From: Rhodalgimonas zhirmunskyi | GTDB taxonomy: Bacteria > Pseudomonadota > Alphaproteobacteria > Rhodobacterales > Rhodobacteraceae | Length of the DNA stretch: 64,000 nucleotides | NCBI GenBank assembly: GCA_030848925.1 | Contig: JANFFA010000006.1 | Coordinates: 1-64,000 of the forward strand | Reading direction: 5' to 3' | In this document: positions 51,877 to 60,258 of the stretch, piece by piece | Layout: the number at the start of each line of letters is the position of its first letter | Position numbering within the stretch: position 1 is the first letter of the stretch | Made by a program: the position numbers and the translations under genes | The notes under the pieces: generated by a model | Database searches by the model: none | What the model saw: only the letters and a program-made list of their open reading frames with translations | Told to the model about the DNA's origin: nothing

Positions 51877-52673
51877 GTTTCCCTTTCGAGGAGGCGTGCC
51901 TTTTCGGCCTTGAGCGTGGCGCGCGACAGGCCCTGCCGGTTGAGCGCGAGGAAGGCGTCGCGCAGGTCGTCCTGCTGGCCGGTATTGGCGCGGCGGGCGT
52001 CGGGCAGGGTGGCGCGGACCTCTTCCGGGATGCCGAGCAGGTCGAGCAGAGCGGTTGCGGGGCCAATCCGGCTTTGGCCGAGTTGTTCAAGTGCGGCGGT
52101 GTGCACGGGGATCGGGGCGAGGTGGCGGGCGAGGGCCTGTGCCGCGGCCTCGGGGTCATAGTCGGGCGGGAAGCGGGCGGTGAATTGCGCAAGGTCATCG
52201 CGGATCGGGATCGAGCGCAGGAGATGGCCGTGGAGACTTTCGATCCATGCCGCGCGGTCGCGGGTGGTAAAGAGGTACTCGATCTGAGCCTCTGGCCCAA
52301 AGCGGCGCTGCAGTTCGGTCGTGATGGTGTCGAGCAGGCACGGCGCGGCGGGGAAGCCGATCACCGGGCGGCCACGCCAATCGCGGTGGCCGGGCATGAC
52401 GCCGGTGTAATTCTCACGGCTGATGACGATGTTGCCCGAGGCCGGTTCGGGCATCGCCGCCAGCATGGTGCGCAGGGCGCGGGCAAAGCGGCGGCGACGC
52501 CATGGAAACGGACGTTGGGCGTATTCGCGGGCATACTGACCCGTATGGCTGATGTTGCCGGGGCCGTAGTAGTCGAACCACGGCGTCAGGGCCTTGTGGT
52601 TGGCGGCGAGATAGTTTTGCAGGCTCGTCGTGCCCGTTTTGTAGAACCCGGCATGAACGATGATCCGCGTCAT
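51873..52673 (-). CDS. Sulfotransferase-like protein
   Basis: A 266-residue protein with the P-loop-like 5'-phosphosulfate site [20 protein letters not shown] at residues 6-25, and [20 protein letters not shown] as a possible 3'-phosphate loop. The middle matches no named family that I know. Its start overlaps the rimM stop by four bases (ATGA), so it is coupled to rimM, where trmD usually sits. It is convergent with the DMT gene. The acceptor is unknown. Confidence 0.82.
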   Translation of the reverse strand: MTRIIVHAGFYKTGTTSLQNYLAANHKALTPWFDYYGPGNISHTGQYAREYAQRPFPWRRRRFARALRTMLAAMPEPASGNIVISRENYTGVMPGHRDWRGRPVIGFPAAPCLLDTITTELQRRFGPEAQIEYLFTTRDRAAWIESLHGHLLRSIPIRDDLAQFTARFPPDYDPEAAAQALARHLAPIPVHTAALEQLGQSRIGPATALLDLLGIPEEVRATLPDARRANTGQQDDLRDAFLALNRQGLSRATLKAEKARLLERET

Positions 52674-53179
52674 TCGGGGAACAGGCCCTCGGGTGGGTCG
52701 GCCACGATGCGGCCTGCTGTCAGATCGACGGTGGGCACGTTTTGCAAGGTAAACGGCAAGAGCACGGTGGCCTTGAGGCCGGGACCGTGGATTTCCAGCA
52801 GATCGCCAGCGCCGTGGTTCTGCACCGTCTTGACGTGGCCAAGTTCGGCGCCGCCAGTATCGAACACGGGCAGGCCGATCAGATCGGCATGGTAGAATTC
52901 ATCATCGGGCAGCGAGGGCAGGCGGTCGCGATCCGCGAAAAGGCGGGTGCCTTTGAGCGCATCGGCCTGTTCCTTGGTGGCGACGCCGGAAAGACGCGCG
53001 ACAAAGCCCTGTTTGATCGGACGGTTCAGCGTAACGTCGAAGGTTTTCGTGCCGTCCTCGGTATGGAGAAGGCCATAATCGGCGATGGCCTGCGCGTCGG
53101 CGGTGAAGCTTTTGAGGCGCACTTCGCCCTGCACCCCGTATGATCCGGCTATGGCCCCGACACAGATGCGATCCGACAT
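52670..53179 (-). CDS. rimM: Ribosome maturation factor RimM
   Basis: A 169-residue 16S rRNA processing factor. The N-terminal RimM domain begins [20 protein letters not shown] and the C-terminal PRC barrel contains [20 protein letters not shown] and [20 protein letters not shown]. Start ATG 53179. It lies 72 bases downstream of rpsP with a terminator-like hairpin between them. The usual next gene, trmD, is replaced by a sulfotransferase. Confidence 0.96.
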   Translation of the reverse strand: MSDRICVGAIAGSYGVQGEVRLKSFTADAQAIADYGLLHTEDGTKTFDVTLNRPIKQGFVARLSGVATKEQADALKGTRLFADRDRLPSLPDDEFYHADLIGLPVFDTGGAELGHVKTVQNHGAGDLLEIHGPGLKATVLLPFTLQNVPTVDLTAGRIVADPPEGLFPE

Positions 53180-53207
53180 GTTGCGGCCCTGCTTGCTGAT
53201 TGTGCTG

Positions 53208-53241
53208 AAAAACACCGGGCCGCCCCATGGGAGCGGCCCGG
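53208..53241 (-). terminator. Terminator or attenuator between rpsP and rimM
   Basis: On the minus strand a 9-bp stem CCGGGCCGC/GCGGCCCGG with a 9-base loop is followed by TGTTTTT. It lies ten bases past the rpsP stop and would reduce read-through into rimM, allowing more S16 than RimM. Confidence 0.75.
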
Positions 53242-53250
53242 AGAGGCCGA

Positions 53251-53634
53251 TTATTCGGCGGATTCTTCGGCCGGAGCAGCGGCTTCTTCAGCAGCGGCAG
53301 CGGCTTTCGCGGCTTTCTCTTCAGCGCGTTCCTTGGCTTTGGTGCCGGGCTCGCCCTTCTTGAGGTTGGCGCGCTCTTTCTTGGCGATCACGCCAGCCGC
53401 TTCGAGCATGCGCGAGACACGGTCGGTCGGCTGTGCGCCTTCGCCCAGCCAGTATTGAACGCGCTCGATGTCCATCTTGACGCGCTCTTCGCTGTCTTTG
53501 GCCAGCAGCGGGTTGTAGGTGCCGAGCTTCTCGATGTAACGGCCATCGCGCGGCATGCGCGAGTCAGCCGCGACGATGCGGTAGAAGGGGCGTTTCTTGG
53601 AGCCGCCGCGGGCGAGCCGGATTTTCATAGCCAT
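53251..53634 (-). CDS. rpsP: 30S ribosomal protein S16
   Basis: A 127-residue S16. The core is [39 protein letters not shown] and [16 protein letters not shown]. The C-terminal 45 residues form an Ala/Glu/Lys-rich extension ([20 protein letters not shown]), which makes it longer than the ~80-residue E. coli protein; such tails are usual in alphaproteobacteria. Confidence 0.98.
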   Translation of the reverse strand: MAMKIRLARGGSKKRPFYRIVAADSRMPRDGRYIEKLGTYNPLLAKDSEERVKMDIERVQYWLGEGAQPTDRVSRMLEAAGVIAKKERANLKKGEPGTKAKERAEEKAAKAAAAAEEAAAPAEESAE

Positions 53635-53691
53635 TGTGTGTTCTCCTTTTGAATGGCGGGTTTGGCGGGAATTCCGCCGTCATGGTTGGGT

Positions 53692-53988
53692 CTAGGATTG
53701 ATGCCGTTTGTGGTGCTGTATCACTTCGGCGATGATGAAGTTCAGGAACTTCTTGGCGAATTCGGGGTCGAGATCGGCCTCTTTCGCCAGGTCTTCGAGA
53801 CGTGCGATCTGTGCGGCTTCGCGCGACGGATCGGACGGGGGAAGGTCATGTTCGGCCTTGAGTTTGCCCACGGCCTGGGTGTGTTTGAAACGCTCGCCCA
53901 GAGTGTAGACGAGGATCGCGTCGAGGCGATCAATCGAGGCTCGATGCTCTTTCAGCAGTTGGGCTGCGCGGGTTGCGGCGTCAGTCAA
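53692..53988 (-). CDS. Chorismate mutase (AroQ class)
   Basis: A 98-residue, all-helical chorismate mutase that makes prephenate for Phe and Tyr. Motifs are HRASIDRLDAILVYTLGERF, QAVGKLKAEHDLPPSDPSRE and the C-terminal FLNFIIAEVIQHHK. The start is a TTG at 53988 with AAGGA eight bases upstream; no ATG fits. It overlaps the end of the GNAT gene by eight bases. Between rpsP and ffh this is the common family arrangement. Confidence 0.93.
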   Translation of the reverse strand: MTDAATRAAQLLKEHRASIDRLDAILVYTLGERFKHTQAVGKLKAEHDLPPSDPSREAAQIARLEDLAKEADLDPEFAKKFLNFIIAEVIQHHKRHQS

Positions 53989-54586
53989 TTGCGAATCCTT
54001 TCGGTTTGAACAGCGGGTCGATGTAATTGGCGATTTCCATCCTGATGCCGTGCTCGATCTGGGAATTGTCGAGCTGTGCTGGCGTGGGATGGCGATAGAC
54101 GGCATCGGAGCCATCAATCGTGGGCGCCTCGGCATCCTTGTGCGCGCCAAGGCGTTCGGCCAGACGGATGCTGTCGAGGTTCTTGGGGTCGATATAGCTG
54201 ACCGCGCCTTCCCAGCCGCATTTGCCATAGAGGTAGCGGCGGGCGGCGTGGGTGGCTTCGAGCGCGTAGCCCTGTCCGGCCTTGTCGGGCCAGATGATCC
54301 AAGCGATTTCGGCCTCGGGCCATTTGGCGGGCTTCCAGCCACCGGCCATGCCGACGGTTTCATCCGTGTCCTTTAGGTGGATCATCCACATGCCGAAGCC
54401 GCGAATGTTCCAATGGCCGATTTCGGCGGCATAGAGCATCCACGCCTCGTAGGCGTTGAGCGGGCCGCCCATGAAACGCGACCGGTAGGACGAGAACGTC
54501 GCCTTGAAATCGGGATAATCGTCGGCCTCGGGGCCGCGCAGGATCAGGCGCTCGGTTTCGAGCGTAGGAATGTTGGCGGTGTGCAT
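53981..54586 (-). CDS. GNAT acetyltransferase, RimJ/RimL type
   Basis: A 201-residue GNAT of the RimJ/RimL subgroup: LETERLILRGPEADDYPDFK, GFGMWMIHLKDTDETVGMAG and EIAWIIWPDKAGQGYALEAT (acetyl-CoA loop AGQGYA). It overlaps both neighbours, by one base with the GNAT upstream and eight with chorismate mutase downstream. It and the next GNAT share the same layout and probably arose by tandem duplication. Confidence 0.92.
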   Translation of the reverse strand: MHTANIPTLETERLILRGPEADDYPDFKATFSSYRSRFMGGPLNAYEAWMLYAAEIGHWNIRGFGMWMIHLKDTDETVGMAGGWKPAKWPEAEIAWIIWPDKAGQGYALEATHAARRYLYGKCGWEGAVSYIDPKNLDSIRLAERLGAHKDAEAPTIDGSDAVYRHPTPAQLDNSQIEHGIRMEIANYIDPLFKPKGFAID

Positions 54587-55134
54587 CAGGCGTAGGCCTC
54601 CATCCCGCCGTTTTCGAGATCGGAGGGCGCGAGGTGGCGCCAGATCTCGGTCGGGCCGTATTCGGGATCGTCGTAGGTCGACTCGAACCGCGCGCCGAGG
54701 CGGCGGGCGACGGCCTTGGACGCCTCGTTCGCGGGGGCGATTTGGCTGATCGCAGTGTCCCAGCCGAGGATGTCATAGGCGTGGGCGCGCGCCGCGAGGG
54801 CCGCTTCGGTGGCGTAGCCGTGGCCACGGGCGGCGGGCATCAGCGTCCAGCCAATTTCGCGTTCTTTCCAGCCGTGCGGGAACCACAGGCCGACGCGGCC
54901 AAGGTAGGTGCCGGTGGTCTTGTCCTCGACCCCCCAGAAGCCGTAGCCGCGAAACAGCCAGTGGCCCGCCATCGTGGCGAGGTTGCGCCAGGTGCGGTGC
55001 GGGGCCATCGGGCCGCCGACGAAGCGCGAGTCATCGGTGGCGAAGAACGCGGCTTCGGCTTCGAAATCGCTTTCGCGGATTTCGCGCAGGCGCAGGCGCT
55101 CGGTTTCGAGGACGGGGATCTGGGCGGGGGTCAT
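54586..55134 (-). CDS. GNAT acetyltransferase, RimJ/RimL type
   Basis: A 182-residue paralogue of its neighbour: LETERLRLREIRESDFEAEA, GFWGVEDKTTGTYLGRVGLW and EIGWTLMPAARGHGYATEAA (loop ARGHGYA). The start ATG 55134 is chosen because the longer open frame runs through a GTATTT repeat. The stop overlaps the next start by one base. Confidence 0.92.
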   Translation of the reverse strand: MTPAQIPVLETERLRLREIRESDFEAEAAFFATDDSRFVGGPMAPHRTWRNLATMAGHWLFRGYGFWGVEDKTTGTYLGRVGLWFPHGWKEREIGWTLMPAARGHGYATEAALAARAHAYDILGWDTAISQIAPANEASKAVARRLGARFESTYDDPEYGPTEIWRHLAPSDLENGGMEAYA

Positions 55135-55185
55135 CGGCGCACTCCAACTGCCGCCGCCGGTGCGGGCGTGGAGGGCAGGTGCCTC

Positions 55186-55214
55186 CGGCGGGAGTATTTG
55201 GAGAAAAATGAAAG
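55186..55214 (+). repeat. GTATTT-type intergenic motif, copy 4
   Basis: CGGCGGGAGTATTTGGAGAA continues to AAATGAAAG. It lies between the RimJ-type GNAT gene and ffh. It closely matches copies 1 and 3. Confidence 0.7.
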
Positions 55215-55234
55215 CATGGGAGCGGAACCGGGTC

Positions 55235-56746
55235 TTACTTCTTTTTGCCGAAGCCGGAGAGGCCGGGGGGCAGAGCCGCGCCGCCGCCGAGGCCGGGCAG
55301 GCCGCCACCGGGGAGGCTTTTGCCCATCTGTTTCGCAGCCTGCTCGAGCGCCTTGGGGTCCATGCCGGCGGCCATGTCTTCGGGCGAGGGGCCGCCTTTT
55401 CCGAACATGCCTTTCATGGCCTGTTTCAGCATGCCGCCTTTGCCCATCTTGCCCATCTTCTTCATCATGTCGCCCATCTGGCGCTGCATCTTGAGAAGCT
55501 TGTTGAGGTCGGCCACGTCCATGCCCGCCCCCTTGGCGATGCGCTTCTTGCGGGAGGCCTGAAGGATTTGCGGGTTGGCGCGTTCCATCTTGGTCATCGA
55601 CTGGATCAGGGCGATCTGTTGTTTCAGGATCTTGTCGTCGATCCCCGCGCCTTCCATCTGTTTGGCCATTTTGCCCATGCCGGGCATCATGCCCATGATG
55701 CCTTCCATGCCGCCCATCTTGATCATCTGTTCGAGCTGCATCTTGAGATCGTTCATGTTGAAGCGGCCCTTCTGGAACCGTTTCATCATCTTTTCGGCCT
55801 GTTCGGCCTCGATCGTTTCCTGAGCCTTTTCGACGAGGGAGACGATGTCGCCCATGCCGAGGATGCGCCCGGCGATGCGGTCAGGCTCGAAGGTTTCGAG
55901 CGCGTCCATCTTTTCGCCGAGGCCGACGAAGCGGATCGGCTTGCCCGTCACGGCGCGCATCGACAGTGCCGCGCCGCCGCGCCCGTCGCCATCCATACGG
56001 GTGAGGACCACGCCGGAAATGCCGATCTTGGCGTCGAACTCTTCGGCCACTTCGACGGCGACCTGACCGGTCAGGCCATCGACGACGAGTAGGGTTTCGC
56101 GGGGAGAGACGACGTTGCGAACGTCTTCGACCTCTTGCATCAGGGTTTCGTCGATGTGCAACCGGCCCGCGGTGTCGAGCATATAGACATCGTAGCCGCC
56201 CATCGCCGCCTGCTGCTTGGCGCGTTTGGCGATGTCGACGGGCTTTTGCCCGGGCACGATGGGCAGGGTGTCGACGCCGATCTGTTGGCCCAGCACGGCA
56301 AGCTGTTCCATGGCCGCAGGGCGATAGATGTCGAGCGAAGCCATGAGGACTTTCTTGCCCTCACGCTCTTTCAAACGTTTGGCCAGTTTGCCGGTGGTCG
56401 TGGTTTTACCACCGCCTTGCAGGCCGACCATCAGGATCGGGGCCGGGGGGTTGTCGATCTTTAGCTTGCCGGGGTCTTCCTCGCCGGTGAGGGTATCGAC
56501 CAGCGCGTCGTGCACGATCTTGACGACCTGCTGGCCCGGGGTGACCGATTTGGTCACGGCCTGACCGGTGGCCTGATCCTGCACCTTTTTGACGAAATCG
56601 CGGGCGACGGGAAGGGACACGTCAGCTTCGAGAAGGGCGACGCGAACCTCGCGCAGGGCGGTTTTGACGTCCTCTTCCGAGAGCGCGCCTTGTTTCGTCA
56701 GGCGGTCGAAGACACCGGACAGGCGTTCGGATAGGTTTTCAAACAT
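55235..56746 (-). CDS. ffh: Signal recognition particle protein (SRP54)
   Basis: A 503-residue GTPase that targets nascent membrane proteins. N domain (LSERLSGVFDRLTKQGALSE), G domain with P-loop GLQGGGKTTTTGKLA, LDTAGRLH and TRMDGDGRGGAAL, and a Met-rich M domain (MMKRFQKGRFNMNDLKMQLE) ending in a Gly/Met-rich tail. The start ATG 56746 follows a 170-base putative leader with possible structure. Confidence 0.98.
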   Translation of the reverse strand: MFENLSERLSGVFDRLTKQGALSEEDVKTALREVRVALLEADVSLPVARDFVKKVQDQATGQAVTKSVTPGQQVVKIVHDALVDTLTGEEDPGKLKIDNPPAPILMVGLQGGGKTTTTGKLAKRLKEREGKKVLMASLDIYRPAAMEQLAVLGQQIGVDTLPIVPGQKPVDIAKRAKQQAAMGGYDVYMLDTAGRLHIDETLMQEVEDVRNVVSPRETLLVVDGLTGQVAVEVAEEFDAKIGISGVVLTRMDGDGRGGAALSMRAVTGKPIRFVGLGEKMDALETFEPDRIAGRILGMGDIVSLVEKAQETIEAEQAEKMMKRFQKGRFNMNDLKMQLEQMIKMGGMEGIMGMMPGMGKMAKQMEGAGIDDKILKQQIALIQSMTKMERANPQILQASRKKRIAKGAGMDVADLNKLLKMQRQMGDMMKKMGKMGKGGMLKQAMKGMFGKGGPSPEDMAAGMDPKALEQAAKQMGKSLPGGGLPGLGGGAALPPGLSGFGKKK

Positions 56747-56922
56747 CGGCGGCCTCCCGGACCCAGATCACGGGCCCACTTTCTGTTGTCGTCTGGTCCC
56801 GATGTGGGGACGCAGCGGCGAATACGCAAATGCCCCCACGGGCGCAACGCGCTGGTGGAGGGCGATCCCGGGACTATGCCCAAGGGACCGGAAGCAATGA
56901 GACTTCCGGAGGTGTTGCGGGC
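56747..56922 (-). ncRNA. Candidate structured 5' leader of ffh
   Basis: From the putative start site to the ATG, the minus-strand RNA can form: a 7-bp hairpin 56888-56909 (CCGGAAG with an 8-base loop), a closing stem GGTCCC/GGGACC joining 56884-56889 to 56795-56800, and inside it the stems 56804-56809/56834-56839 (GTGGGG), 56842-56845/56849-56852 and 56860-56863/56878-56881. The first hairpin and the closing stem compete for two bases (56888-56889). This is fold-by-eye only. Confidence 0.45.
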
Positions 56923-56951
56923 GATTTAGGACGTTGCGGCGGGTGAGTCAA
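56923..56951 (-). promoter_or_regulatory. Candidate sigma-70 promoter for ffh
   Basis: On the minus strand, -35 TTGACT (56946-56951) and -10 TAAATC (56923-56928) are exactly 17 bases apart. The -35 element overlaps the stop codon of the upstream membrane-protein gene. Confidence 0.55.
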
Positions 56952-57454
56952 GCACCGAAGGGCGGCGCGGCCTTTGCCTGTTGGTCCGGGGAAAGCCATG
57001 CGTTGATCGCATCGGCCACGTTGTGATGCTTGCCGACGTTGGAATAGACGGTGGTGAGCGGATGGGTGCCCGCGCTTTGACCGTGGTCAATCACGAGGGC
57101 GACGCGATAGGTGGTGCCTTTGCCGCTGCTGCTGGTCTGGACGATGGCGCGGCTGATCTCGTCCAGCTTGTGGCGGATCGTCTGGCGGCCTTTGAGCAGA
57201 TTGATGCGGCGGATCTCGACCCAGCCTTCGGGGCGGTAAAAGACGACCTGCACCCGCTGGATCAGCAGGAAGGCAACACCGGGGATGACGGTCAACCCGA
57301 TCAGAAGGAACATCAGCCCCATCCATTCGCCCGACGCAATCAGCCCGATGCCGATGCTGGCGAAGACCATGAACATGATAATCAGGACGAGGCCAAAGAT
57401 CCACGGGGTATCCTCGACAATCAATGTATGGTCGGTGTGTTTCCAGACTCGCAT
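56948..57454 (-). CDS. Two-helix membrane protein, hypothetical
   Basis: A 168-residue protein from ATG 57454. Two membrane helices (IFGLVLIIMFMVFASIGIGLIA and LMFLLIGLTVIPGVAFLLI, trimmed) are followed by a cytosolic beta-rich domain (VVFYRPEGWVEIRRINLLKG, RVALVIDHGQSAG). The ending resembles PH-like membrane proteins in layout, but I cannot assign a family. It lies upstream of ffh and divergent from the LysR gene. Confidence 0.8.
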   Translation of the reverse strand: MRVWKHTDHTLIVEDTPWIFGLVLIIMFMVFASIGIGLIASGEWMGLMFLLIGLTVIPGVAFLLIQRVQVVFYRPEGWVEIRRINLLKGRQTIRHKLDEISRAIVQTSSSGKGTTYRVALVIDHGQSAGTHPLTTVYSNVGKHHNVADAINAWLSPDQQAKAAPPFGA

Positions 57455-57554
57455 AGGCGGATTATAGGCGGGTGCGGGTGGGTTTCCAGCTTTGCATTTG
57501 CGAACCTTCGCGGCATGATAGCGCAGATGCGTGACTGTGCGCACAGGAGGGGTG

Positions 57555-58424
57555 ATGGACAACTGGGATGAAGTGCGCACGGCCTATCACGTGGCGCGCG
57601 CGGGAACGGTCAGCGGAGCGGCCGAGGCGCTGGGCGTGCATCATGCCACGGTAATCCGGCATATCGACGCGCTGGAAGGGCGGCTTGGCGTGAAGCTGTT
57701 CCAGCGCCATGCGCGGGGTTACACCCCAACCGAGGCCGGTGAGGACCTGTTGCGCGTGGCCAAGGCGACGGATGACCAGTTCGCGCAACTGGCGGGACGC
57801 ATCAAGGGCCGGGGCGAGGATGTCTCGGGCGAGATGGTGATCACGGCACTGGCCGAATTGACGCCGATATTGGCGCCGATGCTGAGCGCGTTTCAGGCCG
57901 GGCATCCGGGCCTGATCCTGCGCCTTCTGGCCAGTGAGCGGGTGTTCCGGCTGGAATATGGCGAGGCGCATGTCGCGATCCGCGCCGGCACCGAGCCGCC
58001 GGGAGAGTTGGACAATGTGGTGCAGAAGCTCGCGCCGCTGGCGGTGGGTCTTTATGGCAGCCATGCCTATCTAAAGGCGCATGGCAAGCCCGAGGGTGAG
58101 GGCGACCTGACAGCGCACCGGTTCGTGAGCAGTGACGATCCGGACAGCCGGGCGCCGTTTTCGAATTGGTTGCGCCGCAGGGTGAGCGAAGAGGCGATCA
58201 CCTTTCGCACCGATGATTTCCGCGCCCAGGAACAGGCGATCCGGGCGGGGGCCGGTCTTGGGTTTCTGATGCGCGAAACGGCGGCGGGGATGCCGGATGT
58301 CGAAGAGGTGCTTTCGCCCGATCCGGCGTGGGAGGTGACGCTCTGGCTGGTCACGCATATGGACCTGCACCGCACCGCGAAGGTGCAGGCGCTGGTCAGG
58401 TTCCTCAAGGAGCGGATGGCGTGA
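57555..58424 (+). CDS. LysR family transcriptional regulator
   Basis: A 289-residue regulator. DNA-binding helix: GTVSGAAEALGVHHATVIRH then LEGRLGVKLFQRHARGYTPTEAG. It matches the subgroup in which the effector domain is somewhat shorter, as in GcvA-like proteins. ATG 57555 follows AGGAGG by five bases. The DMT gene starts inside its stop codon (GTGA), so the two are an operon and the transporter is the natural target. Confidence 0.92.
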   Translation: MDNWDEVRTAYHVARAGTVSGAAEALGVHHATVIRHIDALEGRLGVKLFQRHARGYTPTEAGEDLLRVAKATDDQFAQLAGRIKGRGEDVSGEMVITALAELTPILAPMLSAFQAGHPGLILRLLASERVFRLEYGEAHVAIRAGTEPPGELDNVVQKLAPLAVGLYGSHAYLKAHGKPEGEGDLTAHRFVSSDDPDSRAPFSNWLRRRVSEEAITFRTDDFRAQEQAIRAGAGLGFLMRETAAGMPDVEEVLSPDPAWEVTLWLVTHMDLHRTAKVQALVRFLKERMA

Positions 58425-59332
58425 GCGAGGCGGCCACCGACGCGGGGCGCCGGCCGCAGTTGGCGGGGCATCTGGCGATGCTGGCCTTTTCGGCACTTGT
58501 GGCGGGGTCGTTCTCGCTTGGCGTCATGGCGGCACCGCATATCGCGCCCGCCGCACTGAATGCGCCGCGCTTCCTGATCGCCGCCGTGCTGGTGGGGTTG
58601 GCGGCGCAATTCACCACGGGGTTCGACCGGCAGGCGGCGCGTGCGCCGTGGCGCTACCTTGTGCTGGGAGGCACTTTTGCCACCTATTTCGTGCTGATGT
58701 TCGAGGGGCTGAAAACCGCGGCGCCGGTGGCGGCAGCGGCGGTGTTCACGTTGACGCCGCTGATGTCGGCGGTGATCGGCTACATCCTATTGCGGCAGGT
58801 CACGACGGCGCGGATGGCGGGCGCGCTGGCGCTGGGCGCGGCGGGCGCGCTCTGGGTGATCTTTCGCGGCGATTGGGCGGCGTTTCGCGCCTTCGAGGTC
58901 GGGCGCGGCGAGATGATCTATTTCTGGGGCTGCGTCGCGCATGCGGCCTATACACCGATGGTGCGGATGCTGAACCGGGGCGAAAAACCGGTGGTCTTTA
59001 CCTTTGGGATGCTGGTGGCGGGCTGTCTTGTCGTCACCGCCTATGGCTGGCGCGATATCGTGGCGACGGATTGGGCGGCGCTGCCTGGCATCGTCTGGAT
59101 CACGCTGATCTATGTCGCGGTCTTCGCCAGCGCGGTGACCTTCGTGCTGTTGCAATTCGCCACGCTACACCTGCCCTCGGCCAAGGTGATGGCCTATACC
59201 TATCTGACGCCGTCATGGGTGATCGCGTGGGAACTGGCACTGGGCCATGGCGTGCCGCCGATGCTGGTGCTTTGGGGGGTGGTGCTGACGGTGGTGGCGC
59301 TCGTGATTCTGCTCAAGGATGAAGGTCACTGA
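58421..59332 (+). CDS. DMT superfamily transporter (EamA type)
   Basis: A 303-residue ten-helix protein with two EamA repeats (MLAFSALVAGSFSLGVMAAP, PVAAAAVFTLTPLMSAVIGY, LPSAKVMAYTYLTPSWVIAW). The start is GTG 58421, which overlaps the TGA of the LysR gene and has AAGGAG 10 bases upstream. Substrate unknown, perhaps an amino acid or metabolite related to the LysR effector. Confidence 0.92.
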   Translation: MSEAATDAGRRPQLAGHLAMLAFSALVAGSFSLGVMAAPHIAPAALNAPRFLIAAVLVGLAAQFTTGFDRQAARAPWRYLVLGGTFATYFVLMFEGLKTAAPVAAAAVFTLTPLMSAVIGYILLRQVTTARMAGALALGAAGALWVIFRGDWAAFRAFEVGRGEMIYFWGCVAHAAYTPMVRMLNRGEKPVVFTFGMLVAGCLVVTAYGWRDIVATDWAALPGIVWITLIYVAVFASAVTFVLLQFATLHLPSAKVMAYTYLTPSWVIAWELALGHGVPPMLVLWGVVLTVVALVILLKDEGH

Positions 59333-59341
59333 GCGCGCCAT

Positions 59342-59668
59342 TTAACCGTCCCGCAGCTCCTGTTCGAGAAACCGCTCGAAAGCGTCGAGGTTCACGGGCT
59401 CGAACTGTCCGAACCCCTGCATCCAGACCGATGCGCTCTTGAGCGCATCCGGCTCGAGCTTGCACCATTTCACCCGTCCGCGCTTTTCCTGGCTGATCAG
59501 GCCGGCGCGGGTCAGGATACCGAGATGCTTGGAAATCGCTGCGAGGCTCATCTCGAACGGGTGGGCCACGTCGGTGACGGCCATGTCATCCTCGAGGAGC
59601 ATGGTCAGGATCGCCCGGCGCGTGGGATCGGCCAGCGCGGCGAAGATGGTGTCGAGATCGGAACTCAT
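59342..59668 (-). CDS. ArsR family winged-helix regulator
   Basis: A 108-residue regulator with FAALADPTRRAILTMLLEDD and MSLAAISKHLGILTRAGLIS. It lacks the ELCVCD metal site, so it belongs to the metal-independent branch, often next to an AHSA1-type gene, which is not present here. A 16-bp palindrome lies 32 bases upstream. It converges on the DMT gene (9 bases between stops). Confidence 0.92.
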   Translation of the reverse strand: MSSDLDTIFAALADPTRRAILTMLLEDDMAVTDVAHPFEMSLAAISKHLGILTRAGLISQEKRGRVKWCKLEPDALKSASVWMQGFGQFEPVNLDAFERFLEQELRDG

Positions 59669-59700
59669 CGCCGCCCATTAGGCGGGACGGGAAAGAAACG

Positions 59701-59716
59701 TCAACCGATTGGTTGA
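59701..59716. promoter_or_regulatory. Candidate ArsR operator
   Basis: TCAACC and GGTTGA flank a four-base centre (TCAACCGATTGGTTGA). It is 32 bases upstream of the arsR start codon and fits autoregulation by a winged-helix dimer. Confidence 0.6.
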
Positions 59717-59768
59717 ATGACGCCCCGGGGGCGGGTTGGCGCTAACGGTGGGGGCGGGGCGCGACCGC

Positions 59769-59800
59769 TGCTGTTCTTTCATGGTGAAAAATACCCATAA
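59769..59800 (-). repeat. GTATTT-type intergenic motif, copy 5
   Basis: Read on the minus strand: ATGGGTATTTTTCACCATGA then AAGAACAGCAG. It is of the same subtype as copy 2 and lies between arsR and the atp operon. Confidence 0.65.
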
Positions 59801-59841
59801 AACAACCTATTAGACCGGTGCGTCGCGGGCAATCGGCGCGC

Positions 59842-59870
59842 TTGACTCTGAACCTGTGCGCCTCTAGCAA
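59842..59870 (+). promoter_or_regulatory. Candidate promoter of the F0 ATP synthase operon
   Basis: A -35-like TTGACT (59842-59847) and a weak -10 TAGCAA (59865-59870) are 17 bases apart, about 30 bases before the atpI start. Confidence 0.45.
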
Positions 59871-59898
59871 GGGCGCAATCTCTGAACGGGGCTTCAAC

Positions 59899-60255
59899 AT
59901 GGGCGACCGCGATCACAAAGCCGCTCTTTCCGAGCTGGAAAAAAAGATCGCCGCAGCCAAAGCGGCCAACGCGCCGGCCAAGAAGCATCAGGAAGAGCAC
60001 TACTCGCAGGCCCAGACAGGCTGGCGGATGGTGAGCGAGCTTGTAGCCGGTTTGTTGATCGGTTTCGGCATGGGATACGGGTTGGATTACCTGTTGGGCA
60101 CGTTGCCCATATTCCTTGTGCTGATGACATTGCTGGGCTTTGCAGGCGGGGTGAAGACGATGATCATCACCGCACGCGAGTTCAACGTAGAGGATGCCAA
60201 TGCGACCAAAGGCGACATGCCGGTCGATAAGGCGGATGAAGACGAGAGGACGTAG
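59899..60255 (+). CDS. atpI: F0F1 ATP synthase assembly protein AtpI
   Basis: A 118-residue protein with a charged N-terminal helix (LSELEKKIAAAKAANAPAKK) and two membrane helices (VSELVAGLLIGFGMGYGLDY and FLVLMTLLGFAGGVKTM). It aids assembly of the c-ring. Its start follows the operon promoter by about 30 bases and it is three bases from atpB. Start ATG 59899. Confidence 0.9.
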   Translation: MGDRDHKAALSELEKKIAAAKAANAPAKKHQEEHYSQAQTGWRMVSELVAGLLIGFGMGYGLDYLLGTLPIFLVLMTLLGFAGGVKTMIITAREFNVEDANATKGDMPVDKADEDERT

Positions 60256-60258
60256 GAC

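Noticed and set aside
56747-56940. 4.5S SRP RNA gene next to ffh
   Set aside because: The conserved SRP RNA tetraloop region (GGAAGCAG/AGGAGCAG type) is not present; only a generic multistem leader is visible.
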